Of a stretch of DNA of 9,253 nucleotides, positions 1 through 6,182 are shown piece by piece. The DNA comes from Pseudoselenomonas ruminantium (GTDB lineage: Bacteria; Bacillota; Negativicutes; Selenomonadales; Selenomonadaceae). The notes under the pieces are model-generated. The model was not told the origin of the DNA. It saw only the letters and a list, made by a program, of their open reading frames with translations, and made no database searches. The translations under genes and the position numbers were made by a program. The stretch lies in NCBI GenBank assembly GCA_002448495.1, contig DJYL01000200.1, positions 1 to 9,253 on the forward strand, given 5' to 3'. Position 1 is the first letter of the stretch; every line of letters starts with the position of its first letter.

Positions 1-1
1 G

Positions 2-748
2 GTGAAAACATTGCGAGAAGATGTGTTTCAGTACGCAAAGGGAAAATATAAGACAGAGCCGGAGTATCTGTGGCGGCGATTTCCGCACTATGCCGTTCTT
101 CGTCATGAGGATAACCGCAAGTGGTACGGACTCATAATGGATGTCCCAAGAGAAAATCTTGGGCTTCATGGTGAGGGAAGAGTGGATATACTCAATGTGA
201 AGTTGGCCGATACTGCTTATGCCGATATGCTCATACATCAGAATGGGTACTTCAAGGGCTACCATATCAGCCGTGGCAATTGGGTATCAGTGCTGCTGGA
301 CGGTACTGTACCCATGAAGGATATACAGAGTCTTTTGGCTGAAAGCTACGTCGTCACATCAAAGAAGTATCGGAAACAAAAGGAGCGTCCACCGAAAGAG
401 TGGCTCGTCCCGGCAAATCCCAAGCATTACGATGTAATCCATGCCTTTGATAATAAGGCTGAAATTGATTGGAAACAGGGACGCGGCATTATCGTAGGTG
501 ATACCGTATATTTGTACGCTACCGCTCCTGTATCCGCTATCCTTTTCAAATGCAGCGTAACCAAGACGGATATACCTTTCGATTATGCCGAAAAAGGATT
601 GACCATCACGGCGCTCATGAAAATAAAGCTGCTTAAGCGATACAAGCCAGATGAATTTCCCTTCGCACTGCTCAAAGGGGAATATGGAATTTATGCTGTA
701 CGAGGACCGCGAGGAATTCCCCACAGTCTAAGTGAGATGTTGAAATGA
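2..748 (+). CDS. MmcQ/YjbR family protein with C-terminal PUA/EVE-like domain
   Basis: Residues 1 to about 120 match the MmcQ/YjbR fold family (CyaY-like, often annotated DNA-binding): the TEPEYLWRRFPHYAVLRH stretch near residue 18, KWYGLIMDVP near 40, and GNWVSVLLDGTVP near 92 are typical. From about residue 127 a second block begins with KEWLVPANPKHYDVIHAF and continues through VGDTVYLYATAPVSAI to AVRGPRGIP; this looks like a PUA-superfamily (EVE/ASCH-like) domain, which in other proteins binds modified bases or RNA. No function is proven for the fusion. The start is uncertain: GTG at 2 is at the window edge, while TTG at 11, preceded by GGTGA, would give an N-terminus closer to the usual family start. 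The stop overlaps the ribosome binding site of the next gene, so the two are probably co-translated. Family call is confident, the PUA assignment less so. Confidence 0.82.
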   Translation: MKTLREDVFQYAKGKYKTEPEYLWRRFPHYAVLRHEDNRKWYGLIMDVPRENLGLHGEGRVDILNVKLADTAYADMLIHQNGYFKGYHISRGNWVSVLLDGTVPMKDIQSLLAESYVVTSKKYRKQKERPPKEWLVPANPKHYDVIHAFDNKAEIDWKQGRGIIVGDTVYLYATAPVSAILFKCSVTKTDIPFDYAEKGLTITALMKIKLLKRYKPDEFPFALLKGEYGIYAVRGPRGIPHSLSEMLK

Positions 749-759
749 GGTAATCGACC

Positions 760-1086
760 ATGAAGAAGCTGACAGCCATATTTACAGTTCTGCTACTGCT
801 TGCTATGACAATTCCAGCGATGGCGGCATCTGCCATAAACCAGGATGGCTACTACAAAGGCATCAAACTATGCGGCAGGGTAAAGGTAGTGGAGCATTTT
901 GCCGATATCAAGGTCAAGGTGGTGGATTCCTTCCCTGACCTCAAGGTGAAGGTTGTTGACTCTTTCCCGGATGATATAGGCGAATGGAAGTTCGTGGAAA
1001 GCGGGGAAGACTTCACCGTCCAGTTTGTAGATAGCTTTCCAGATATCAAAATCAAGTATGTGAATTCATTTCCGGGAGTGGAATAG
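760..1086 (+). CDS. Small secreted protein with 11-residue beta-type repeats
   Basis: This 108-residue protein begins with a clear Sec signal peptide: KK at 2-3, a hydrophobic core to about residue 19 and an AMA cleavage motif (about residue 22). The mature part is built from near-identical 11-residue units of the form xKVKVVDSFPD at residues 39-49 (degenerate), 50-60, 61-71, 85-95 and 96-106, separated once by a 13-residue spacer containing GEW. Alternating Val/Lys followed by an SFPD turn suggests stacked short beta strands, perhaps a small solenoid; that is inference. I have seen similar repeats only in uncharacterised proteins and give no function. It likely acts outside the membrane. The start ATG follows GAGG at 747-750, which overlaps the stop of the upstream gene, and the stop is followed by GGGAGGA for the next gene, so it sits in an operon. 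Confidence 0.8.
   Translation: MKKLTAIFTVLLLLAMTIPAMAASAINQDGYYKGIKLCGRVKVVEHFADIKVKVVDSFPDLKVKVVDSFPDDIGEWKFVESGEDFTVQFVDSFPDIKIKYVNSFPGVE
874..1077 (+). repeat. In-gene tandem repeat, 33-bp units
   Basis: Five 33-bp coding units (874-906, 907-939, 940-972, 1012-1044, 1045-1077) encode the 11-residue xKVKVVDSFPD motif. Units two and three are adjacent and nearly identical in protein but differ at several third codon positions, so they are old duplications or kept by selection, not a fresh slippage product. A 39-bp non-repeat spacer separates units three and four. Confidence 0.8.
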
Positions 1087-1097
1087 GGAGGACTAAG

Positions 1098-1838
1098 ATG
1101 ATAATTGATGTTGGCTTTGACTTCACTACGGATTCGCCAGAATATTGGGAGGGCTTTTGGGACCGGAATGACGGCCTTGGTGCTGGCGTCTGTGACCCAG
1201 ATGCCTGTAGCCCCACTTTGAAACGATACCACCAATTGATATGGAGCAAGCCATTACCTAATGGTGAATTTCTTGAACTAACACCGAGGAAGGGGCTGGC
1301 ATATCTAAGTTGGCGTGATATGTTCTTTGGTAGTGATTCTATATTGGTTAGCTTCCGCTATAGAGACTACAAGGATATGATTGCCGCCGTTATGCATCAT
1401 TTGCCAGATTACAAAGCCTTTATGGAGAATTTTTTGCATAAGGCATATACCATTGGTGGAATGATAATTTTTCCAAAACATGCTAACAGCATGAATCAGC
1501 GCAGGGGGACTAATAGGCAGATACGTGACAGATGGGATTTGACGATGGAATGCATCCGAAGGTTCTATAGCGGTGAAAACAGCCCACTTTCAGATGTAAT
1601 GGAGCACGACTGTGATTTCTATGCTTTGTTTAACGATTTCAAAGGATATGTAGATTTCTTTTATTTGCAGGATTGTGTGACCGAGGATTATAAGCGGGTT
1701 CGATTCTGGCTGGGGGATGGCAACTTTAATAACCCTCCGCTACCTCAGACAGTCGATGAATATCTAGCTTGGATTGCAACGGAACTAGATTTCTTAGATA
1801 AACGTAATGCCAGGATAAAGGCAGCAATAGAGCAATGA
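1098..1838 (+). CDS. DUF6994-like protein of unknown function
   Basis: The 246-residue protein has no signal peptide or membrane segment. Its N-terminus carries the pattern DFTTDSPEYWEGFW, then DPDACSPTLKRYHQLIWSKPLPNG and later FGSDSILVSFRY, which I associate with the uncharacterised DUF6994 family; this is from memory and not searched. The middle (about residues 120-160) has a conserved-looking IIFPKHANSMNQRRG...IRDRWDLTMECIRRFY segment. The C-terminal part is acidic and aromatic, ending in a predicted helix. The start is well supported by GGGAGGA at 1086-1092, 5 nt before ATG. It follows the repeat protein by 11 nt and precedes the EEP gene by 25 nt, all in the same direction. No catalytic motif is visible to me. 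Confidence 0.72.
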   Translation: MIIDVGFDFTTDSPEYWEGFWDRNDGLGAGVCDPDACSPTLKRYHQLIWSKPLPNGEFLELTPRKGLAYLSWRDMFFGSDSILVSFRYRDYKDMIAAVMHHLPDYKAFMENFLHKAYTIGGMIIFPKHANSMNQRRGTNRQIRDRWDLTMECIRRFYSGENSPLSDVMEHDCDFYALFNDFKGYVDFFYLQDCVTEDYKRVRFWLGDGNFNNPPLPQTVDEYLAWIATELDFLDKRNARIKAAIEQ

Positions 1839-1863
1839 GCGCCTTGCTCAGGATGTGTGATAA

Positions 1864-3213
1864 ATGAAAATTGCAACATGGAATGTAGAGCGACTGAAAT
1901 ATCAAAGTTCCCTTGATAAAATAATTTCTGTCATAGAGGCCGTTCAGGCGGACATCCTTGTGCTTACTGAAACCGATGAGCGCATAAAACCAAATTATCG
2001 TTATAGTTTCCATACATCAAAATTACATGACGCACCAACCGACTACCATATGCCGGGGCGTTATAAGGACTATGCCGTGGCGGATGTATACGCAGCTACG
2101 GAAAATAGGGTGTCTATCTATACGAATTATCCATGTGTCGGGCAACACAAAACTTATGATAGATATACTGCCTTATGCACCGAATTGGAGACTGAAGCCG
2201 GGAATTTACTGGTGTATGGCACAATTATCGGTATCATCGGTAACCGGGATGAGTCATTCAAGCAGGACTTGCTTCAGCAAGTAGGCGATTTTGAGCGGTT
2301 GTCAAAATTGGGGGATATATGCATCTGCGGGGATTTTAACTGTTCTTTTGCCGATAACTACTATTTTACGAACTTTGGCAGAGAGACAATTAGGGCATCT
2401 TTTGCTCGTAACAAAATCTCCCTGCTCACGGGAAGTCAGCAGGAGTGTATCGACCATATTGCTATATCACGGAATTTTATAGGTGTCAGTGATATTACTG
2501 TATCGGAGTGGAACTTGGATAAATCCTTGTCTGATCACAAAGGAATTATTGCTGAAATTGAACTCAATTCAGATACGAGAGAGGAGACGTTTGGTATGAA
2601 TCTTAGTGAGATAGGTTTTCGTGGCTTATATCGCAACTTCATTATTTTGCAATTAACAGAGCGGCTAAAAAGTGCTGCTAATGATTTCCCTGGAGCAATG
2701 AATGCAGAGTATGCCCTGGTTTATGGGTATATTGACCATACTGCTGGTCTTACTCTTGAGATTTTAGCGCTAGGCAATAAAAGTAGCGATGGATTTGAAT
2801 TTGAAAATGGAAACAACGATATACGCTCCTTTATCAGGGTAGGAGCAGTGAAAGACTGTATATTTTACGGTGCTGATAACAACGAAGAGTATGAGCTTCA
2901 ATACCGTGAGAAAATAGAAATGCTGAAGGGGTATATGCCATCAGAAGATGTAGAGAAAATTCGTGGCATGACATTTTTGGACACTTGTCGGAGTGCCGAG
3001 TACCCTGATGATGTGGTGGTATATTTATTCAAGGAAGGTTGCAAGCCTGAAGGATGTTGGGTAAGAGTTGAGAAAATTGTCGAGCCGGGATTAGCCGGTA
3101 TTTTGCTAAATGAGCCTGACCAAAACATAGGATGTCATGCAGGTGATATGATACAGTTTGGCATTCAGCAATTAAAAGACGGAACCATAGTCTGTTTCTC
3201 AAATTTTGACTGA
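1864..3213 (+). CDS. Endonuclease/exonuclease/phosphatase (EEP) family protein with uncharacterised C-terminal half
   Basis: Residues 1 to about 235 form an EEP (DNase I-like) domain, a metal-dependent phosphodiesterase fold. The catalytic set is visible in order: TWN with Asn7, LTETD with Glu36, GDFN with Asp157 and Asn159, DHIAI with Asp197/His198, and the terminal LSDHKGI with Asp224/His225. The domain therefore looks active; the substrate (DNA, RNA, phospholipid or nucleotide) cannot be told from this. Residues about 240-449 are extra compared with a stand-alone EEP protein. They hold a mixed alpha/beta region and end in a segment with PDDVVVYLFKEG, GCWVRVEKI and GILLNEPDQN followed by a GD.I.F pattern, which I do not recognise as a named domain. 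ATG at 1864 follows AGGA at 1852-1855. The coding DNA appears richer in A+T than the flanking macro and ARH genes, perhaps a separate acquisition. Confidence 0.82.
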   Translation: MKIATWNVERLKYQSSLDKIISVIEAVQADILVLTETDERIKPNYRYSFHTSKLHDAPTDYHMPGRYKDYAVADVYAATENRVSIYTNYPCVGQHKTYDRYTALCTELETEAGNLLVYGTIIGIIGNRDESFKQDLLQQVGDFERLSKLGDICICGDFNCSFADNYYFTNFGRETIRASFARNKISLLTGSQQECIDHIAISRNFIGVSDITVSEWNLDKSLSDHKGIIAEIELNSDTREETFGMNLSEIGFRGLYRNFIILQLTERLKSAANDFPGAMNAEYALVYGYIDHTAGLTLEILALGNKSSDGFEFENGNNDIRSFIRVGAVKDCIFYGADNNEEYELQYREKIEMLKGYMPSEDVEKIRGMTFLDTCRSAEYPDDVVVYLFKEGCKPEGCWVRVEKIVEPGLAGILLNEPDQNIGCHAGDMIQFGIQQLKDGTIVCFSNFD

Positions 3214-3267
3214 GGTAAGGGGTTATCTTGTGATGACTAAACGACACAGCTATGAAGGGGGAGCATA

Positions 3268-4299
3268 ATGCCATTAGAAATCGTACGTAACGACATAACG
3301 AAAATGCAGGTGGATGCCATCGTCAATACGGCGAACCCAAAGCCTATAGTAGGTGGCGGCGTTGACCGGGCAATACATAAGGCGGCAGGAACAGAGCTGC
3401 TGTCGGCACGGAAGAAAATAGGCGATATTGCTACAGGTAAGGCAGAGGTCACACCAGCCTTTGGTCTTCATGCCAAGTTTGTCATCCACACAGTAGGTCC
3501 GGTGTGGCAGGATGGGGAACATGGAGAGCGGGAGTTGCTGGCCAGCTGCTATGCAAATTCCCTGCAGTTGGCAGCGGACAATGGCTGTGTCTCTATCGCC
3601 TTCCCGCTTATCTCGGCAGGGGGATTTGGATGTCCCTCTGAGGTTGCCATAGCTGTGGCAACTCAAGCTATCCGTGAATTCTTGGTTGACCATGATATGG
3701 ATGTCTACTTGGTGGTTTTTGACCAGAAGGCGTTCAAGATATCAAGCAGCTTGTTTGATGATGTGCAAAGCTTCATTGACGAGAGGTACATCGAAGAACT
3801 GCTGGACGAAGAATATCGTGGGGATTATCGTGAAAGGCGAAGAATATTTGAGGCACCTTCTTATCTTGGGGATGAAGCCCCTGTTGCCGAAGCACCAGAC
3901 CTTCCAATGTTCAAGCCTGCGAAGAAAAAACGCTCCCTTGAGGATTTGCTGGCTGAAGTAGATGATACCTTCTCAGAAACACTTCTGAGGCTGATTGATG
4001 CAAAGGGAAAGACTGACCCGGAAGTCTACAAGAAGGCAAATGTTGACCGCAAACTATTCTCGAAGATACGCAACAACCCTGCATATAAGCCCAGCAAAGC
4101 TACCGCATTGGCTTTTGCCGTTGCTTTGGAGCTGAACCTTGATGAAACGAGGGACTTCATTGGGCGGGCAGGCTATGCACTATCTCATAGCAGCAAGGCA
4201 GATATAATCGTGGAATATTTTATACAGCGGTCAGAATATGACATTTTTACCATCAACGAAACTCTGTTTGCCTTCCAACAGCCACTTTTGGGCTGCTGA
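3268..4299 (+). CDS. Macro domain protein with C-terminal HTH-like domain
   Basis: Residues 1-172 are a macro domain, which binds ADP-ribose and in some clades removes it from proteins or nucleic acids. Diagnostic parts are DAIVNTANP (16-24), the GGGVDRAIH loop (29-37), VIHTVGPVW (72-80) and the second phosphate loop FPLISAGGFGCP (112-123), so the binding pocket looks complete. A charged linker (about 175-230) leads to a helical domain at about 235-343 (SETLLRLIDAKGKTDPEVYKKA, LFSKIRNN, TALAFAVALELNLDETRDFIGRAG) that resembles an XRE-like helix-turn-helix. The fusion suggests an ADP-ribose-responsive nucleic-acid-binding protein, which is inference. ATG at 3268 has AAGGGGG at 3255-3261. It lies 54 nt after the EEP gene with no evident promoter between, and its stop is 5 nt before a conserved regulatory dyad. 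Confidence 0.88.
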   Translation: MPLEIVRNDITKMQVDAIVNTANPKPIVGGGVDRAIHKAAGTELLSARKKIGDIATGKAEVTPAFGLHAKFVIHTVGPVWQDGEHGERELLASCYANSLQLAADNGCVSIAFPLISAGGFGCPSEVAIAVATQAIREFLVDHDMDVYLVVFDQKAFKISSSLFDDVQSFIDERYIEELLDEEYRGDYRERRRIFEAPSYLGDEAPVAEAPDLPMFKPAKKKRSLEDLLAEVDDTFSETLLRLIDAKGKTDPEVYKKANVDRKLFSKIRNNPAYKPSKATALAFAVALELNLDETRDFIGRAGYALSHSSKADIIVEYFIQRSEYDIFTINETLFAFQQPLLGC

Positions 4300-4304
4300 A
4301 ATAT

Positions 4305-4348
4305 GTCGCATGACGGGCGACCGCACCAGCATCTGCTTCTGATACAAT
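4305..4348 (+). promoter_or_regulatory. Dyad operator plus -10: promoter of the ARH gene
   Basis: GTCGC (4305-4309) and GCGAC (4317-4321) form an inverted repeat around the 7-nt spacer ATGACGG. A good -10, TACAAT, is at 4343-4348, 38 nt after the dyad start. The expected -35 slot (about 4320-4325, ACCGCA) does not resemble TTGACA, and the dyad centre would lie near -42 of a start at about 4355, the usual place of a class II activator. The same arrangement recurs before the VWA gene. Confidence 0.72.
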
Positions 4349-4375
4349 GGAATCATACAAGAGAGGAGTGGTCGC
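4317..4375 (+). promoter_or_regulatory. Imperfect hairpin enclosing -10 and Shine-Dalgarno of the ARH gene
   Basis: Bases 4317-4324 pair with 4368-4375 (GCGACCGC with GTGGTCGC, one G-T), 4326-4327 with 4365-4366, 4332-4338 with 4359-4364 around one bulge, and 4340-4343 with 4352-4355. The right arm contains the AGAGGAG ribosome binding site (4362-4368). A transcript started from the -10 inside would lack the left arm; only read-through RNA could fold it. Confidence 0.45.
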
Positions 4376-4376
4376 T

Positions 4377-5306
4377 ATGTTAGGTGCAATTGTTGGCGAT
4401 ATCGTAGGTTCCGTCTATGAGTGGAACAATATCAAGACGAAGGAATTTTCACTGTTCCGGGATGACTGTTTCTTTACCGATGATACTGTTATGACCTGTG
4501 CTTTAGCTGAAGCCGTCATGAACGGTGGGGAACGGGATGACTTTATTGATGCCATGAAGAAATATGGCAGGATGTACCCGGAGGCTGGCTATGGTGGCAG
4601 GTTCGGAGCATGGCTGTTCTCAGACAATCGTGAGCCGTATAACAGCTTTGGCAATGGCTCGGCCATGCGTGTGTCACCATGTGCCTGGGTCATGGATTGC
4701 GGTTTCTGTGCCAGAACGGGAATGTGGCCGTCAAACGGCAGAGCCGTAGCAAGACTGTCTGCGGAGGTTACCCATAACCATCCGGAGGGCATAAAAGGAG
4801 CTATGGCAACTGCCGATGCAATATTCATGAACCGCTTTAACTTTGGTGGATATTATATCGATTATGGAAAGCCCATCAATGATGACCCGGAAGAATGCAA
4901 AAGGCGTGTCAAGGAGCATATCGAGAAGGAGTACGGCTACGATTTGTCCCGCACCTTGGATGAGATTCGCCCTGACTATAAGTTCAATGAAACCTGTCAG
5001 GATACAGTGCCACAGGCCATAATCGCATTCCTGGAAAGCACGGACTTCGAGGATGCTATACGCAATGCCATATCCCTTGGTGGTGATAGCGATACGTTGG
5101 CGACTATCACCGGCAGCATTGCTGAGGCGGCCTATGGCGTCCCGGACTGGATTAAGGATAAGGCATATTCATATTTGGACGAGCCACTGAAGGAAGTGTT
5201 GATGCGGTGGAGGCAGTACATTGAGACAAGGAATGGCGGCCGTAGGGCATTCCACACAATGATTACCGGTGTGAACGAGTATCTCCGTAGCAACCATCAA
5301 GCATGA
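4377..5306 (+). CDS. ADP-ribosylglycohydrolase family protein (DraG/ARH)
   Basis: This 309-residue cytoplasmic enzyme belongs to the DraG/ARH family, which hydrolyses ADP-ribose from proteins or other targets using two magnesium ions. The metal-binding motifs are present: GDIVGS with Asp8, FTDDT at 33-37, and SLGGDSDTLATITG at 233-246. GNGSAMRVSP (92-101) and THNHPEG (132-138) are typical family signatures for ligand binding. I place the start at ATG 4377, giving MLGAIVGD, the usual family N-terminus, with AGAGGAG at 4362-4368. The in-frame ATG at 4347 overlaps the -10 hexamer TACAAT and has no ribosome binding site, so it is unlikely. A macro-domain gene lies just upstream and a second macro remnant downstream, which fits reversal or clearance of ADP-ribosylation. 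No ADP-ribosyltransferase is seen in the window. Confidence 0.92.
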   Translation: MLGAIVGDIVGSVYEWNNIKTKEFSLFRDDCFFTDDTVMTCALAEAVMNGGERDDFIDAMKKYGRMYPEAGYGGRFGAWLFSDNREPYNSFGNGSAMRVSPCAWVMDCGFCARTGMWPSNGRAVARLSAEVTHNHPEGIKGAMATADAIFMNRFNFGGYYIDYGKPINDDPEECKRRVKEHIEKEYGYDLSRTLDEIRPDYKFNETCQDTVPQAIIAFLESTDFEDAIRNAISLGGDSDTLATITGSIAEAAYGVPDWIKDKAYSYLDEPLKEVLMRWRQYIETRNGGRRAFHTMITGVNEYLRSNHQA

Positions 5307-5317
5307 CACCTCGAAAT

Positions 5318-5361
5318 GTCGCATGACAGGCGACCAAACGCTCCTTTATCTTCGGTAGAAT
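5318..5361 (+). promoter_or_regulatory. Dyad operator plus -10: promoter of the VWA gene
   Basis: GTCGC (5318-5322), spacer ATGACAG, GCGAC (5330-5334) repeat the element before the ARH gene with one mismatch over the 19-nt core at 5317-5335. The -10 TAGAAT is at 5356-5361, again exactly 38 nt from the dyad start. The -35 slot (5333-5338, ACCAAA) is poor. An extra copy of GCATGACA lies 20 bp upstream at 5301-5308, overlapping the ARH stop. Confidence 0.75.
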
Positions 5362-5388
5362 AAAGCTATCAAAGATAAGGGGGCGTTT
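5336..5388 (+). promoter_or_regulatory. Long hairpin enclosing -10 and Shine-Dalgarno of the VWA gene
   Basis: Bases 5336-5352 pair with 5372-5388 (17 pairs, two of them G-T). After one C/A mismatch, 5354-5358 pair with 5366-5370 (one G-T), leaving a 7-nt loop at 5359-5365. The -10 TAGAAT spans the inner stem and loop, and the AAGGGGG ribosome binding site (5377-5383) lies in the right arm. The stem ends in TTTT, so weak terminator activity for the ARH transcript is also possible. Confidence 0.65.
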
Positions 5389-5391
5389 TAA

Positions 5392-6051
5392 ATGAAGAAA
5401 GGCTTAACAGAAATCGTGTTCATTCTGGACAGGAGTGGCTCCATGAGCGGTTTGGAGACTGACACCATCGGCGGATTCAACTCGCTCATCAAGAAGCAGC
5501 GGAAAGAGCCGGGAGAAGCTATTGTCTCCACGGTGTTGTTTGATGACACCTGCGAGGTAATCCATGACAGGGTGCCGATGGACAAGGTGGAAAAGATGAC
5601 GGAAGATACTTATTTCGTCCGTGGCTGCACGGCACTGCTGGATGCTGTAGGTGGCGCTATCCATCATATCGGTAACATTCACAAGTATGCTCGTGATGCG
5701 GACAGGCCGGAGAAGACACTGTTCATCATCACCACCGATGGCATGGAGAACGCCAGTTGCAGGTACACCTACAAAAAGGTAAAGAAGATGGTGGAGCGTC
5801 AGAAGGAGAAGTACGGCTGGGAGTTCCTGTTCCTGGGAGCTAACATAGATGCCATCGAAGCGGCAGGCCATATTGGCATCCATGCTGACAGAGCGGTTAC
5901 CTATCAGTGTGATGAGGAGGGAACGGCACTCAACTATGAAGTCTTGGAGGCGGCTATTCATCATGTGCGCAGCTGTTCGGAGCCGCTGATGCCATGTTGG
6001 AAACGTAGGATTGATGAAGATGTAAAGCGGCGTGGCAGCAGAAGAATTTGA
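5392..6051 (+). CDS. VWA domain protein with intact MIDAS
   Basis: The 219-residue protein is essentially a lone von Willebrand factor A domain with no signal peptide or membrane segment, hence cytosolic. The metal-ion-dependent adhesion site is complete: DRSGS (Asp13, Ser15, Ser17), Thr80 in GCTALLDA, and Asp116 in TTDGMEN. The KEKYGWEFLFLGANIDA stretch (around residues 140-156) is typical of the small bacterial VWA clade found near stress and ADP-ribose genes. Such domains bind partner proteins through the metal; the partner here is unknown. ATG 5392 follows AAGGGGG at 5377-5383. Its own promoter carries the same dyad as the ARH gene, so the two are likely co-regulated although each has its own start site. 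A terminator follows 18 nt after the stop. Family call is firm; role is not. Confidence 0.9.
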   Translation: MKKGLTEIVFILDRSGSMSGLETDTIGGFNSLIKKQRKEPGEAIVSTVLFDDTCEVIHDRVPMDKVEKMTEDTYFVRGCTALLDAVGGAIHHIGNIHKYARDADRPEKTLFIITTDGMENASCRYTYKKVKKMVERQKEKYGWEFLFLGANIDAIEAAGHIGIHADRAVTYQCDEEGTALNYEVLEAAIHHVRSCSEPLMPCWKRRIDEDVKRRGSRRI

Positions 6052-6069
6052 AAATATAGGGATGTGGCT

Positions 6070-6101
6070 GGCTGTCTGGCAATATGCTGGGCAGCCTTTT
6101 T
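6070..6101 (+). terminator. Rho-independent terminator after the VWA gene
   Basis: GGCTGTC (6070-6076) pairs with GGCAGCC (6090-6096), seven pairs including one G-T, around a 13-nt loop, followed by TTTTT at 6097-6101. It separates the ADP-ribose block from the next operon. Confidence 0.72.
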
Positions 6102-6110
6102 GTTCTATAT

Positions 6111-6143
6111 TTGGTGGAGAACGGCTCTTCGGTGGTGTATAAT
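6111..6143 (+). promoter_or_regulatory. Probable promoter of the kinase-deformylase operon
   Basis: A perfect -10 hexamer TATAAT lies at 6138-6143, about 40 nt before the TTG start and just after the terminator. The best -35-like match, TTGGTG at 6111-6116, is 21 nt away, which is too long for an ideal promoter. The GTCGC-N7-GCGAC dyad is absent here, so this operon is not obviously under the same control. Confidence 0.45.
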
Positions 6144-6182
6144 GATTATTGTAAAATTCTAAGAACGGACAGGAGATTTAGG

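Noticed and set aside
874..1077. CRISPR-like array
   Set aside because: The repeats are in frame, coding, back to back and vary at third codon positions, with no spacers.
4347..4376. Upstream ATG as start of the ARH gene (adds MESYKRGVVA)
   Set aside because: It overlaps the TACAAT -10 hexamer, has no ribosome binding site, and the next ATG at 4377 gives the normal family N-terminus with AGAGGAG upstream.
6084..6182. N-terminal extension of the P-loop protein from ATG 6084
   Set aside because: It starts inside the terminator loop and spans the TATAAT; TTG 6183 with AGGAG 7 nt upstream is far better.
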